Counted from the first letter of the stretch, positions 46,960 to 59,500 are shown. The stretch: DNA of 64,000 nucleotides from Rhizophagus clarus (GCA_015698045.1 BLAL01000206.1:62001-126000), one strand, 5' to 3'. A program made the numbers and translations. The notes: generated by a model not told the origin, from the sequence alone.

Positions 46960-47240
46960 ATTAAAAAATTTTTGTGTGACGAAATTTAAACAACACCGAC
47001 GTGATGCAAACGAACTCTTTCGATCTTGTTCAATTTGTGTTCGATTTGTGTTCGATTTGTGCTGATAATTCTGGTAAAATTTCGCTCGTTTTAGCCAAAT
47101 TTTGTTAAATTTGTGTTGATTCGTGTTCAATGTGTGCTCTAAAGAAAGAGAAAGAAGTTAACAATTAAATTTTATCACACAGGGATGATGATTAGTAATT
47201 TTATATCGGTATTTGTTTAACGATGCAAGATGACTTTTTT
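46960..47240 (+). repeat. Shared 3' flanking module, copy 3 (hAT element)
   Basis: Begins about 100 bp after the acidic ORF. It contains TTCAATTTGTGTTCGATTTG tandem words, TTTTAGCCAAATTTTG, and CAGGGATGATGATTAG, then CGATGCAAGATG. It is the same order of blocks as 34800-35035, diverged but clearly related. Confidence 0.65.
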
Positions 47241-47534
47241 ATACAAATCACATTGTATGTATTATGCACTGATTTTTTTATTTTTTTTTAAGGGATGTAC
47301 AAAATATTCCGATTTTTTTTTAAAAAAAATGATTTTTTTTTAAGAACAAAGAGAATAAACAAAGATTTATTATTTTAAGGATGATATTTAAATTTAATGA
47401 TGCAAACTAATAAATCAGTATTTTGAAGAAAGGGAACAAAAAGGAATTGTCCAAATTTTATTTATAAAAGGATATTTTACGATTTACTCATCTCATTCTT
47501 TTTGCGTTTTTCCTCACATCTTAATTTTGTAAAT

Positions 47535-48235
47535 ATGCCCAATCGTCACTCTCATCGCCAGTCCCATCGTCACTCTCATCGCCAGCCCCATCGTCACTCT
47601 CATCGCCAGCCCCATCACCAGCCTTGTCGCCACTCTCGTCCTATTCAATGGTTCGATGAATACACCGATTACTTGGTGGAAGAAAGAAGAAGAAGAAATG
47701 ACGAATTTCATAACGAATACGGGAGAGATCGATCGAGATTCTGGAGGTCAATCGCAAGAAGGTTCATATGTATAATATTTAATATGTTAAAATATGTTAA
47801 AAATAGAATTATTATCTTTAATCCAACTAATTCATTCGTTTGAATCAGACTAAATCGTCATTTTAGAACTTCGAGGTTTACGGCACAACGATGCCACCAA
47901 AAATGGAGGAATCTTCTCAGGGAATACCATGTATGAAAAATATAATGGCAAAAAAAATATTTGCTTAAAATTGAAAATATTTAACTAAATATTATTTCGT
48001 TTTTTGATATTTAGAGTTTTTGCCTTTATCGTAGCGGTGTCCCTGGAAGAAGATGGTCGCGTATCGGAGCAAGATATTATCGCACATTTAGATCGAGATT
48101 TTGGGAAAGACGAGGTAATTATAAAATTTCTATAATTAAAGTTTATTCACATCTTAAATTAACCAATTTATTTTAGATACGCGACACGATCGTAGAAGGG
48201 CAAGAAACCTACTTACGTATCGTCACCGAAGATAA
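47535..48235 (+). CDS. Small basic SANT/trihelix-like protein (hAT copy), four exons
   Basis: Exons 47535-47761, 47867-47930, 48015-48114 and 48177-48235 sum to 450 nt (149 aa), all with GT-AG introns and the same phases as the 28497-27874 gene. The N-terminus has a His/Arg/Gln/Pro repeat (HRHSHRQP units) absent from the other copy. The domain follows: WFDEYTDYLVEERRRRNDEF, then RSRFWRSIARR and CHQKWRNLLREYH, then GVPGRRWSRIGARYYRTF and an RRRARNLLTYRHRR tail. Both copies are intact despite clear divergence, so the protein may be under selection. DNA binding is inferred from the Trp pattern and basic residues. Confidence 0.75.
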
Positions 48236-48263
48236 TTTATTAATTTTATTATATTATTTTATA

Positions 48264-48399
48264 GTGAGTAGCTAGGCCCAGTCCGTACCAAATATCGGCT
48301 GGAGACTCACATTTTTTTTGGGCTGTGAATTGATACTGACGTCCACGTCGTACAGCCTGGGTACTATTTTTTAAAATAGTAGCGAACAAGTATCAATAT
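48264..48399 (+). other. GC-rich conserved 3' module of the SANT-like gene (hAT copy)
   Basis: Counterpart of 27716-27848, in the same position after the gene. It contains TAGGCCCAGTCCGTACCAAA, GGCTGGAGACTCAC, a GGCTGT...ACAGCC stem and a TACTATTTTTTAAAATAGTA near-palindrome. Conservation is higher than in the intron sequences of the adjacent gene copies. Confidence 0.6.
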
Positions 48400-48801
48400 T
48401 TTTTTTTTTATCAAAATTAAATAAAATAAAAATAAAATGGTGAACTTTTTTAACTGGGATTTTATTTCTTTAGTGATAAATTTGAATTTAATTGCTAGTT
48501 TTTATCATTGGATTACGTATAATAAATACAATAAATAATTTAAATTTTAAAAAATAAATTTTTATCTGTCAGATACTATTAACATGACGAAAATATGCCA
48601 AAACTCTATTAAAATATTAGTATTACTTATGCCGAAACTATGTCAAAATGCCGAAACTGCCAAAACTGCCGAAATGCCGAAATGCCGAAATGCCGAAACA
48701 GTTTCGGCAGTTTCGGCAGTTTCGGCATTTCGGCATTTCGGCACTATGTATGAGTTTTGGCGTTTCGCGTTAGGCCAGATGGGTTTTGGCAAGCAACCTT
48801 A

Positions 48802-49385
48802 GATCTAAATTTCTGCTTATGTCCTGCGGTCACAATATTCATATAAATTCCTTTACATATAACCGTTAAAGAAGTCAACTCTTCAGATCATTGCCTCAAA
48901 ACTTCGTTAATGCATTGTAAGTAAAGAACCAATGTAGCCATTATGAAAATTTCTGATCAATTCAAATTTCCGTTTATGTCTCGCAGTCACAATATTCATA
49001 CAAAATTTCTTTGCATGTCAATTTTCCTAAAATTTAAGAAATTAGTAATCTAAATTTCCGTTTATGTTCTGCAGTCACGCACGATATTCATACAAAATTT
49101 CTTTGCATGTAACTGTTGTTAACACGTCAATTTTAAATCATTTTCCCTAAGATTTCCATTAATGTACTGTGATCCAAGAACTAATATAACCATTGACAAT
49201 TTTTTTTTCTCGAAATTTCAATATAAATTTCCATTTATAAATTTCCATTTATGTCCTGCGGTCATGATTTCATACAAAATTTCTTTACATGTAACCAGAT
49301 CATTACCCAAAATTTCCGTTAATGAGAAATTTGTTAACCCAAAATTTCCGTTTATGTGCTGCGGTCACGATACTATGATTTCTAA
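48802..49385 (-). repeat. Satellite sub-repeats in inverted orientation (right of hAT element)
   Basis: At least five diverged units carry TTTATGTCCTGCGGTCACGAT, then CATACAAAATTTCTTT, then GCATGTAAC. They are complementary to the 42885-45115 units and about 110-160 bp apart. Confidence 0.65.
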
Positions 49386-49432
49386 TTAAAAATATTATAA
49401 AAGCAGTTAATGAATTAAATACACAAACGCGC

Positions 49433-50055
49433 ATGGACATTTTTTAAATTTACTCATTTTATTATTTCTTATTATAATTATTATCATAGCCATATTACGA
49501 AATAAACCTCAAAAAGCGAATATTGCTACATTACCTTTTCGTATCCGTAATAATTTTAGAAGGTTGCCCAACAGATTTTTATTATCGGATAATGATGACA
49601 ATGAAAAAATGGTACAAAAAGATTTTGAAGATAATAATATTAGCGGCGAAGAGTATAATGAATATGGCGACAGAGATGATGATTTAGAACAACGAAGCGA
49701 TGATGATCATATAGAACAGCGAAGCGATAATGGTGATGATTTAGAATAACGAAGTGATGATGATCATATAGAACAGCGAAGCGATAATGGTGATAATTTA
49801 GAACAACGAAGCAATAATGATCATTTAGAATAATGAAGCGATAATGATCATTTAGAACAACGAAACGATAATGATGATGATTTAGAACAACAAAGCAATA
49901 ATGAAGAAGGTGATACCAACATGATTTCAACATCATCAGAGAATGAAACAGAAAGCGATTATATAATGTCCTTAGAAAGTGATGAAGAATATGAAACAAT
50001 GTTGTCAGATAATAAAGAAAGACATGATTCTGATATCTCAGAAGAAAAGCAATAA
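49433..50055 (+). pseudogene. Decayed membrane-anchored acidic-repeat gene
   Basis: ATG 49433 reads MDIF and then meets a stop, but one extra T in the T6 run would open a strongly hydrophobic helix (LILLFLIIIIIIAIL, frame 49444-49497). That helix continues in frame through KPQKANIATLPFRI and an acidic repeat made of DDLEQRSDNDH-like units (about seven copies), ending at TAA 50053. Within the repeat, TAA appears at expected Gln positions (near 49747 and 49831) and TGA at an expected Arg position next to one of them. A single-pass membrane protein with an acidic cytoplasmic or lumenal tail is the likely ancestor. No family is known to me. A TATTATAAAAG word lies about 40 bp upstream. Confidence 0.45.
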
Positions 50056-50439
50056 ATGGGAGATGAAAGGAAAATAAAAAAAATGAATAGGCAACAAAAA
50101 GAAATTGAAAGAAACGAATGGGCAATAAAAAGAAAATAAAAGAAATAAAGAGGGGTGAAAAAAAAATGAAAAAACAAAAAGGCAAAAAAAAGAAAAAAAG
50201 GGAGAAATTAATAAAGAATGAAATATAATAAGCGAAAATAAAAATAAAAAAAAATAAAATAAACCATATCTTAATTGCAAAACTGGAAGAGCCAAAGAAC
50301 CTGAAAAATCTAAAAATAATGAAATAAAGTTAGCAAAAAACAAGTTGTATGTAAGAAACAAAATAAAAAAAAAACATACCTTTGACTAGCGAAAGGTTTA
50401 AAAAAAAATATTAAATATGATTATCTGATAAAAAGTAAA

Positions 50440-50910
50440 ATAGTAAATGTTGATTAATCATTTAATAAATAATAAACCATTAAAAAAACATTTTTTAAAA
50501 TCGTTTTAATAAACTGTTAAAAAACGGTTTTTATTTAAAGTCCAATAATATACCGCAAAAAAAAGTTTTTATTGATGTTTATCATTTATTTATTATTAAA
50601 CATTAAAAAAAAACGTTTAATAAATAATTAAACTGTTAAAAATTTCTTAAAACGTTTTTATTAATTATTTAATAATAAATCGTTAAAAAAATATTTTTTA
50701 ATCTTTTAATAATAAACTATTAAAAAAAACACCTTTTCATCATTATAATAATAAACTATCAAAAAAAAAGCTTTTTTTCATCAGTTTAATAATAAATCAT
50801 TAAAAAACAGTTTTTATTTAATCAATAATAGATCGTCTAAGAAAAAAATGGTTTTTTTTAATAAAATGTTTAAAAAAACTCATTTTTTTAGTCATTTTAA
50901 AAGTAAACAT
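50440..50910. repeat. Minisatellite of TTAAAAAACGTTTTTTAA-like palindromes
   Basis: Roughly eight diverged units of 45-70 bp, each containing AATAATAAAC followed by a TTAAAAAA(C)GTTTTTT palindrome. Preceded by A/G-rich DNA with no ORF. Confidence 0.6.
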
Positions 50911-52750
50911 TTTCATCGGAAGATGTAAAAAATTTTTTTAAAAAAAAAATTGATAATCTAATATTGATTATGGATCATCTAAAACTGAACTGAATTCAGT
51001 TTGGTTCAGGTTATAAGTTCAGTTCTGGTTCTTTGCTAAAACTAAACTGAACTGACCCGTTCAGAATTTTAAAGTCTGATAATAGACTATTAAGATTACA
51101 ATATATTAAATGAATACATTTTTTTTATATCTTAGTCTAGTTTTATCAAAATTGTACTTTTCTTTTTGTTTATTTTCTAGACTTTGATTATCCAGTAAGA
51201 ATAATCGTATACTAAAAATATATTGAAAACATACTGAATTTTAAGGATATATTAAGTTTAATAAATGTATTATTTAAAAATAATTTTAGTATACTTTTTA
51301 TAAGATAATTATATATGTAATTAATACTGAAAATATGTTCAAATATAATTTTTTTGATATGGAAATAACTTACAAAATATCCTTAAAATTTGCCTATTTA
51401 AATATATTTTAAGTGTAAATGTTATGTATTTATTTTATTATTAATTTCTACTTCAATTTAATACAATAAACAGATATAAAAAGTAAAATTTACTTTGTAT
51501 TATCAGTATATTAAAAATGCATTTTCAATATATTAAGAATATAATATAATTATCTTTCACATACATTTTAATAATGATTCAAATCGAAATAATGTATATT
51601 TTTAGTTACGTTAAAGATTATTTTAATCTATAATAAATTAATATTTATTGTACATTTTATTAATAAAAAGATTATACAATGAATATTTAATAACAACAAT
51701 AATAACATGGTTTAATTACATTTTAATAATACAACAATAATAACATGATTTAATTACATTTTAATAATATGATAATTATTTTTGGTGCATTAAAGCTTTA
51801 ACTGTTAAAAGTTATTTTAATTATAATAAACTTAATTTTTGTGTACATTTGAATAATAAAAAAATTATGCTTGACTAGCTGTTTTTTTGATAAACTAAGA
51901 GTAAACTAAAAAGTCTACATATCTAAGTCAAAATATTATATTAGGAATAGGTCCCAATCATGAGATTTCATATAATGATACAAGAATACTTTTTATGATT
52001 GGACCTAGTCTTGAATTCAGCATATACTGAATGATGCACTCTTAACTGTAGATAGAAAAAAAGGAAATGATAAAAGCTTAAAATAGTAGTTAGAATATCT
52101 GTTAGAATTTATTTATTCGTATTGCACTAGGTAGATATGCCTCTATTCCCCTAAAAAATGACTAGCCCATATGCATTTAAATAAAAATAGCATAATTATG
52201 AAAAGAAATATATACCTTATTATAATAATTTGAGATCTACTTATCCAAAAAAATATTATATGAAAAAAATATGTATGGTATATTATTCTAACATATATAT
52301 TTAAAAGTAAAAAATGTAAAAAAATAGTTGTAGAATAGCAATAATTATAAAGTCTGATACATACTTACTAAATTAACTTTTGCATTGTGCTGCAGAATAT
52401 AAAAAAAAAAAATACTGATAATTACAACTGATAATAAATAATCTTAAAATATTTGTCAATTATAATATAAGATTTGGCGAATATCTTTCACAAGTAACAC
52501 TACAGTCTAGTAAGCCTCAACTATATCCTGTTGTAAAGAAGGTATGTAACAGGACCCTGAAGAATACATATAATACAGGGATCCAGATTTGTATAAAGAT
52601 ACTATATAAATTTCTAATATGTCATATGAATGAGTTTGTATAATAGACTTAAAAATAAGGATAAGTTAGAGCAAATTTTAATATATGTTATAATTATATC
52701 TTATATAAAGTTAATAAATTAAAAAATTTGGTATATATATAATATATATA
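50911..52750. other. AT-rich region, partner of the 62726-64000 duplication
   Basis: No gene seen. 51187-52520 is a diverged direct repeat of 62726-63975, sharing ATCCAGTAAGAA at the start, AAATATCCTTAAA(A)TTTGCCT and TATATTTTAAGTGTAAA in the middle, and AATAAGCCTCAAC.ATATCC at the end. A short hairpin (GGTCCCAATCAT ... ATGATTGGACC) lies at 51952-52008, and a CTGAACTGAATTCAGTTTGG palindromic patch at about 50985. Confidence 0.5.
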
Positions 52751-52752
52751 TT

Positions 52753-54007
52753 ACATATAAAACTTTATAATCAAAAACTCTCCCCTGAACCTTGCAGTTC
52801 GTACATTTTGTAAAAAAAAAATTTTTTATTTTTTTCCCGTAGGTTGACTGTTAGATATATTCAACGGTCCCTACACCTCCCTCCTTACTTAAAAATACAT
52901 CTTTAAAAGTAATAGGTCTTTAGGTTTTACTTATTACTTTGGGTTTTTGGGGACTTCGGGAGTTTTTCTATTTCTTCTAAGGTGGCAGCTTGTGGCAAGA
53001 AGTTATCGAAAGAATACTTGGACAGTATTGCAGTTTTGTCTACGGCGAAAGACAGGTTGTTAGTGCCACCTATAGAACAGGCGCTTGATACCTGCAGTAA
53101 CTGTGGACCTTACTGTCTTCTGTTTCTATGCTCACACTTCTGTTTATTTTGTATTTTTCTTTTTTGCTCAAAAAATACTTTTCAGTTTACCCCAGTAAAT
53201 AATCAGCCATCACATGACTAAACAACGTGCTCTTGTTGATTGGTCCTTATCGGAATAATGCTAAAAGTGGATTATTATTTGCTGTCGATCACGTGCTTCC
53301 ATTTCGAGTGGTGCAGATGGATGGATTGGCCGGCGCCATCGTTGACGACAAGGGTTTGGAATTCCATGAAAAGTAGTCTCGTATGGCAATGGCTGGTCCT
53401 AATAGTCAAAGCTTTTGATCTTCGGCAGTTTTAGTTAACTACTACCTTCCTTTATAATTAGACTTTCTTGCGGAAGTTTATTATTTGTTTTTAGTGGAGT
53501 ATAAAATTTTTATTTTGTCTATATCCTTTTAACCGAGATAATACATTACCCTTTTTTTTTTAGGACATAGATTATATTACTTTCCTTTTAGAAAAAAATT
53601 TTTTTTTTTTTTTTTTTTCTTTTTTTTGGATTGTTTTAGTTTTATGTTTATATTTTGTTTTTTCTTCTCGGGGAGCTAGCGGGAGATAGGTTGTTACAAT
53701 GTTTCTCCCTTAATAGAAACTTGGGACTTCGGTCCAGCAGGGTCTACCTGGCAGGAGGTGGGATTGTACCGTAGTTGATTATCTTTAAAGGAGTGAATTG
53801 GTGAAGAATTGAGGACGTGAAGATATGTAGTTGGGTAACGTTGGGTTGTAGATATCATAGTATTTGATGTCGATTATACTTTTAGTTATAGCTTTATTCT
53901 ATGTACTCTTATCTCAGACTTACCTTTCAAGGTATTTGGGTTTGTCTCATGTATTCAAATCCATTTTGTCAATAAAACATAAAACATAAAACATATAAAA
54001 CTTTATA
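52753..54007 (+). mobile_element. Short deletion-derivative LINE (element A) with target duplication
   Basis: The body is 52773 to about 53990. The 20-nt word ACATATAAAACTTTATAATC precedes it (52753-52772) and recurs at 62451-62470, to the right of element B; the first 17 nt also lie at 53991-54007 between the two elements. The 5' end (AAAAACTCTCCCCTG) and 3' UTR (TCCAGCAGGGTCT, ending TCAATAAAACATAAAACAT) match LINE B, but the coding middle is only about 600 bp and has no long frame. The short frame near 52982 (CGKKLSKEYLDSIAVLST) is not recognised and lacks an ATG. It is likely mobilised in trans by the LINE B machinery. Confidence 0.7.
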
Positions 54008-54150
54008 TAAAAAACTCTTCCCGCTGATCACTAGGCTAAATTTTTATAAAAAATATATATCCATATACTCGTCATATAAGTTACTAAACAATGACAGGAA
54101 AATGACCAAATACTCGTCAACAACAGAAGAAGAACGACAAATGACCAGAA

Positions 54151-56487
54151 ATGGTTGTTCCTAGCGGAAAACCCCAAGTTATTATCCAGGCTAGAAGCTC
54201 TCCCCCAGAGCTTACCATGCCAACTCAACACGCGAGTTCCTCTACTAGAGGTCTTTCCGTGACGGTTAAAAAAGAAATTATGGCACAGAACCAAAAACTT
54301 ACTCTCGACCAAGAGCTTGCCATTGCTAAGAAAACTGCTCTTGCTTCAAACCTTGCCTCAGAACAGGCCCTCGCCTCCGACCTTTTCAAGGAGAATGAAA
54401 AAAAGGACGATCAGGTTGAGGATGCCGCTGATCACGCAGTGTTCAAGCTGCGCATCAATTTGCTAACTGCTCAGAAAATCTCACCACAAATTAAGAAAAA
54501 GACTACGTTTACCTGCTATGCGTCAGACTCAAACGAGGATCACATGGTTACTACTGATCAAGCTACACAAAATGATCAGCAGCCCCAGATCAATACACTT
54601 TTTAAGAAGGCCTTTACGCCAATTATCGATCAACAAAATCAGTCGCCTAAAATGGATGTTGATCAGGCACTGGATATCACGGTAACTCAACAATCTAATA
54701 GCCAGCCGGAGATTATCAACATCCCTGATGATGATGATAACTTTATTTTAATTACCAAAACTTTTACGGCATACACGGAAGCAAGTAACTTCCCTGCCCA
54801 CATTCCAAAAGCAGAAAGAGCTCATGAAGCCACCAAGTTGCTCAAGGATTATCTGGGTTTTGAATACACAGCACCCTCTAACCACAATATTTTTGATGAA
54901 AATAACAAGAAGAGGACAATTAAAGTAATCAAGGCCATTTTTAGTAATGAAGATGGCTACAACAAACTTCTCTAAGACAACTTTCATTTTAAAATAATGG
55001 ATGAAGATGAAAACGGAGATTTAAAAGAACTTACAACTTCTTTCAAATTCAAGCCAACCGTAGCAAACAAGCCGCATAAGACTGAAGAACAAATCATTAA
55101 CAAAAAAGATCGTACCATCCAGGTTTTCGATCTCCCTCTATACATGGAAAAAGCAACCATTAGATGTTCCTTTTGCCTTCTAGGAGAAATCGAAAAAATT
55201 GAAACTAAAGCTGTAGGAATGTATCAACAAGCATTCATTACTTACAAGGATGCTTGTCCTGTTCAACGTTTTTATAATAAATGGTCACACTACATTGGAA
55301 AGGAATACGTACGGGTCACACCTGTCTCCTTATCTGAAGAATAAAGAGAAATTAGAAAATCACATAGTCTCAGGTTATCCGGGCTACCCTTTGGTACCAC
55401 TGCTATTAACCTATGACCAATCATCGAAGAAACTAATGCTATGTCCTGTTTTATTCCCAGGAATCCTTTTAATTATAAACCCATGATGTACGCCTATCTC
55501 AGCTTTAAAAATGCTGAAAATCGTGACATCGCAATTAAGAAAAAATTCACAATCCGTCAAGGTAAAACGGACAAAGGCCTTTTTATATTAGACTCAACCG
55601 CTCAACGCAATATATGCAATAATTGTGGCAATCCTAATCACATTAGAGCGGGCTGTAATATTCCTATACGACAATCTAGGAAATCTAATTCAGTTAAGAA
55701 TGCATGGAAAGAAAAATCTAAATCTATTGCACAAAATACCAAAAAATCTTACGCTCAAATTGTTGCTGGTAAAACTAAAGCGACTCACCAACAAAACAAC
55801 AATTCAAAAGACGTTAATAATGGAAAAACTCCAAATGTCAATAATAATAACCTTAATTCCTTTAACAGTAAAGCTAAGGGAATGCCGAAACAGAACACAA
55901 CCCATACTTCGCATCCATCAATGAAGAATCATTCGACGAAAAAATCTCAGAACAACTCACATGTATCGCAAGCACAACAATAATATCTGAATTCTCTAGT
56001 AGACAAACTAGTCAAACAACTAGAAGTTCAAATCAATCAGGAATTTACTACCTTAAGAACTCAAATTAATTCTTTTGGAAAAACTATCACGCAATACAAA
56101 ACAGAATGGGAAGTAAGACTCAAACAGATTGCAAGTGGTACCAACACCCCTGCACGAGCAAAATCACCTTGCCCGCCCTCTACTTCAAAAAATGATGCAA
56201 ATAAACGCGTCAGAAAAGACTCAGAATACGAATCCTCTTCCTCTGAAGAAGAGAAAATAGAAGATATAATGCAAACATAACGTAAACTCATCAGCCGCCT
56301 TGATACTGTAGCTGGGAGCCTCTAAGATGTTATTGAAAGAGCCATTCACAACCTCATAGGAGGTTTTGTTAACAGTCAACTAACTAACGACAATGGAAAT
56401 GATGAAATTCTGTTCGATGGTGATGAGGAGCCCTTCGTAACAGATAATGAAGATGATGCCGACATTAAAAATAATGTCGAGAATTAA
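54151..56487 (+). pseudogene. LINE B ORF1, one continuous frame with six premature stops
   Basis: From ATG 54151 to TAA 56485-56487 the frame is unbroken by indels (778 codons before the final stop). Premature stops are TAA at 54973, 55342, 55981, 56278 and 56323, and TGA at 55414. Domains in order: an Ala/Gln-rich N-terminus with helices, an RRM-like region (TIQVFDLPLYMEKATIRCSF), GLPFGTTAINL, then FIPRNPFNYKPMMYAYLSF, a CCHC knuckle CNNCGNPNHIRAGC, an Asn/Lys-rich linker with KSYAQIVAGKTK, a coiled coil, and an acidic end. The ancestor was an RNA-binding ORF1 protein. Its RRM layout is related to 3725-5392 but it also has a zinc knuckle. All six stops fit C-to-T change at Gln or Arg codons. 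Confidence 0.82.
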
Positions 56488-56524
56488 TCTTCTTTACTTT
56501 ACCATCAATCATTAGAGTGTATTT

Positions 56525-59500
56525 ATGATGGACAACAAAAACATACCCCAAAAACAAAAAACAAAAATTCCTTCTCTCTCCTCACATAATAAGAAAAATG
56601 ATTCCTCATTAAAAAAGTTTAATAAAAAATTTAAATTTTCAATTGCAACACTAAATATACAACATTTAACGCAACTTAAACTAGACGATACTGTCGAATA
56701 TATGGAAAATAATAACATTGATATATTAGGATTGGCAGAAACCAGCCTAAACACGAATACGAGTAAAATCTTCACTAAATTGATTAGTGATCGTTACGTA
56801 TTATATAGCTCAGAAGGAGAGAAAAAAGGTTCGGGTGTCAGATTCTTAATCAAAAAGGAATACGACAAATACGTTCAATCGTTTCAACATTTCAATAATC
56901 GTATATGTTACATTGATCTATATACGAAAAAACGCAAACTAAGAATTATACAAGTCTATATCAACGTTAAGGAGAATGAAAAAGATCAAGTCTTAACATT
57001 ATATAATCGAATTAAAGCATGGATAAACGAATAACTAATGAGCTTAACTAAAGACATCATAATAATGGGTGACTTCAACGCGAAGTAGCACGATTTCGCT
57101 TTTCTAGATAGTTTTCATTGGAGATTTAATATCTAATTTTTTTAAATCCAATCTTATTACCGACATATCCACTATTTTTGAAAGTGACATACATAATTTA
57201 TACACTTTCAACCTGCACAATCCTAATCTAACTAAAAACAAGCTAGATTATATATGGGTCAATGCTGATACTCTAATTTCGACCTTTGATAGCAAGATTT
57301 TAGACGTCAACCTGTCAATTAAAACAGATCATCGTATCATTTATATAGAATTACTTTATGAAGAACTATTTTATACCAAAACAGATCCTAAACCTAGGAA
57401 AAATCCTAGTCGCACCATCTACAGCTACAAAGATATGAAAGCTGAAGAAGGCAAATGGAACTGGAAAAACTACAATAAAGATATTACTGATGCTTTGAAG
57501 AATACATCGATAAAACTCACTCTCAATCGAATTCGTGATATTCAATCCATTGCAGAATTAAATCAAAGATGGAATCAATTTCAAAATGTAATTCTTAACA
57601 GTGCTAAAAAGAACATCAAAAATTGATTATCTAAAAAACCAGCTAGACGTCACCATCCTGTATGAGACTCACAACTACATCATGACATAACAACACTCAA
57701 AGGAATGATTACAAAATCTAAGAACACCAATATAGATTTTGATGACCGTTCTACCAATGGAATAAAAAAAATTATTGAATTTACTACACGAAAATATACT
57801 CGTCATGACGGTTCTATCAATGATAATCGCACAGAACTAAGCATTATTATGTCTCGACATAACATTGCATATACTAATAATAACATCAGAAACAAAACTT
57901 CAAACTTCTTACACAAATTACAGTCTACTTTGGCTACCCTTGAAGCAAAATTTTATCATGAATATTACAAATATCATAAATGGCTTATTGAATCCTTTGT
58001 AGATAAACGTAACGACAACTACAAAAATGACAAAAAGAAGATGATTAATTCCATTACTGAAAAACACATCAAATCAATCACAATAGACAAAGTATATTGT
58101 AATGACAATGATGAAGATATACTATACACTAACGTACAGGATGTTCAAGAACAAACTAATTTACACTTCCAACGTGTAGCTGGTGCTATCAACACTGAGA
58201 AGAATATGAATGATCACCCAGATTGGATTTGACAATATACTCCTCAAGATCATATTAACGACATCATATACACTGATCTCCTTAACTACCCAACATTAGA
58301 AGATTGGATAGAAACTATTAATAATTTACCAAACGATAAGGCATCTGGGCCTTCAGGAATCTCATACGAAATGTTGAAACACCTTAATATAATTAATCAA
58401 TCAATTTTTCATGCTTTTATTTGTGTATGCATAGATCTAGGCACCATACCTGACGCATGGAAAAAGGCTATGGTTTATCCGATACCTAAACCCAAACCTT
58501 TCTTCGTGAGCTTGACAAATACTCGTCCGATTACATTATTAGAAACTTCTCGCAAAGCTTTTATTAGTTTACTAAATAAATGCCTAAACGCCGTGATAAA
58601 ATAACACAATGTTCTCAGAGGTCACCAATTTGCGGCTTTACCTGGTAATTCCACATTCGAACCCCTGAGAATAATTAACGAAATATTACAAGACGCCAAT
58701 AAATCAAATAACGAATTATGGCTTCTCTCTTAAGACCTTGGAAAAGCCTATGATAGGGTCAATATATTTATGTTGGAAAAGGCGATGAATCGATTAAAGA
58801 TTCCTTCTTTATTTACAAGAATTATCACATCCCTTTTCAAAAATCGAACCAACCAAGTGATAACAGCTTACGGTTTGACAGACCCCTATGAAGTTATTAT
58901 TGGCATCGATCAAGGGGAAGTAATTTTACCGTTGTTATGGTGTATTTATTATGATCCTCTGTTATGCGAAGTAGAATCAAGGAAGTTAGGATATACGATC
59001 AGTGCTCCATCGATCAGTCTTAACAATAACCCTTGCGACGATTCCAACCAAGTTGAAGAAGACTCCTTAACGATATCATCCATAGCATTCATAGACGATA
59101 CTCAATGGTTAGCACCCGATAAATCAAACTTGGAATCAATTCTGAAAATAGCAGATTCTTTTTATCGACTTACAGATATACAAGTCAACAAAGAGAAATC
59201 CTCGCTTTTACTTAGGAAAAAACGTTTTGACAAATCCAAATTACGACCACACAACCCGATACAGTTGGATTTTGGATTTGACACTATTACTATAACTCCT
59301 ACTTCCCCTTTTGAATCTACTCGTATATTAGGTGTTTATTTTGATGAATGAAACACGTACAAATCATCTCTCAATCGAATTAAAAAATGAATTGCTCGAA
59401 TTAAAAGCTAAATTTGCAAGAAAACGTATTATTGACAAACACATGATTTATATTTTTAATCATGTATTTATACCTCGTATCGAATTCTGGACGCAACTTA

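Larger units (their letters stand above)
46281..48809. mobile_element. Non-autonomous hAT-type element with cargo genes, 2.5 kb
   Basis: The element body is 46289-48801. Its TIRs are TAAGGTTGCTTGCC and the complement GGCAAGCAACCTTA. The 8-bp word GATCTAAA flanks it on both sides (46281-46288 and 48802-48809); an 8-bp target duplication is the hAT hallmark. Subterminal regions at both ends are packed with TGCCGAAACTGCCGAAA words, likely transposase sites. No transposase is encoded. It carries an acidic ORF and a complete SANT/trihelix-like gene that also occurs in the Plavaka element. Confidence 0.82.

Noticed and set aside
49640..50361. Phe/His-rich minus-strand ORFs with membrane-like segments
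   Set aside because: Complement of the acidic repeat and of A-rich DNA; no independent support.
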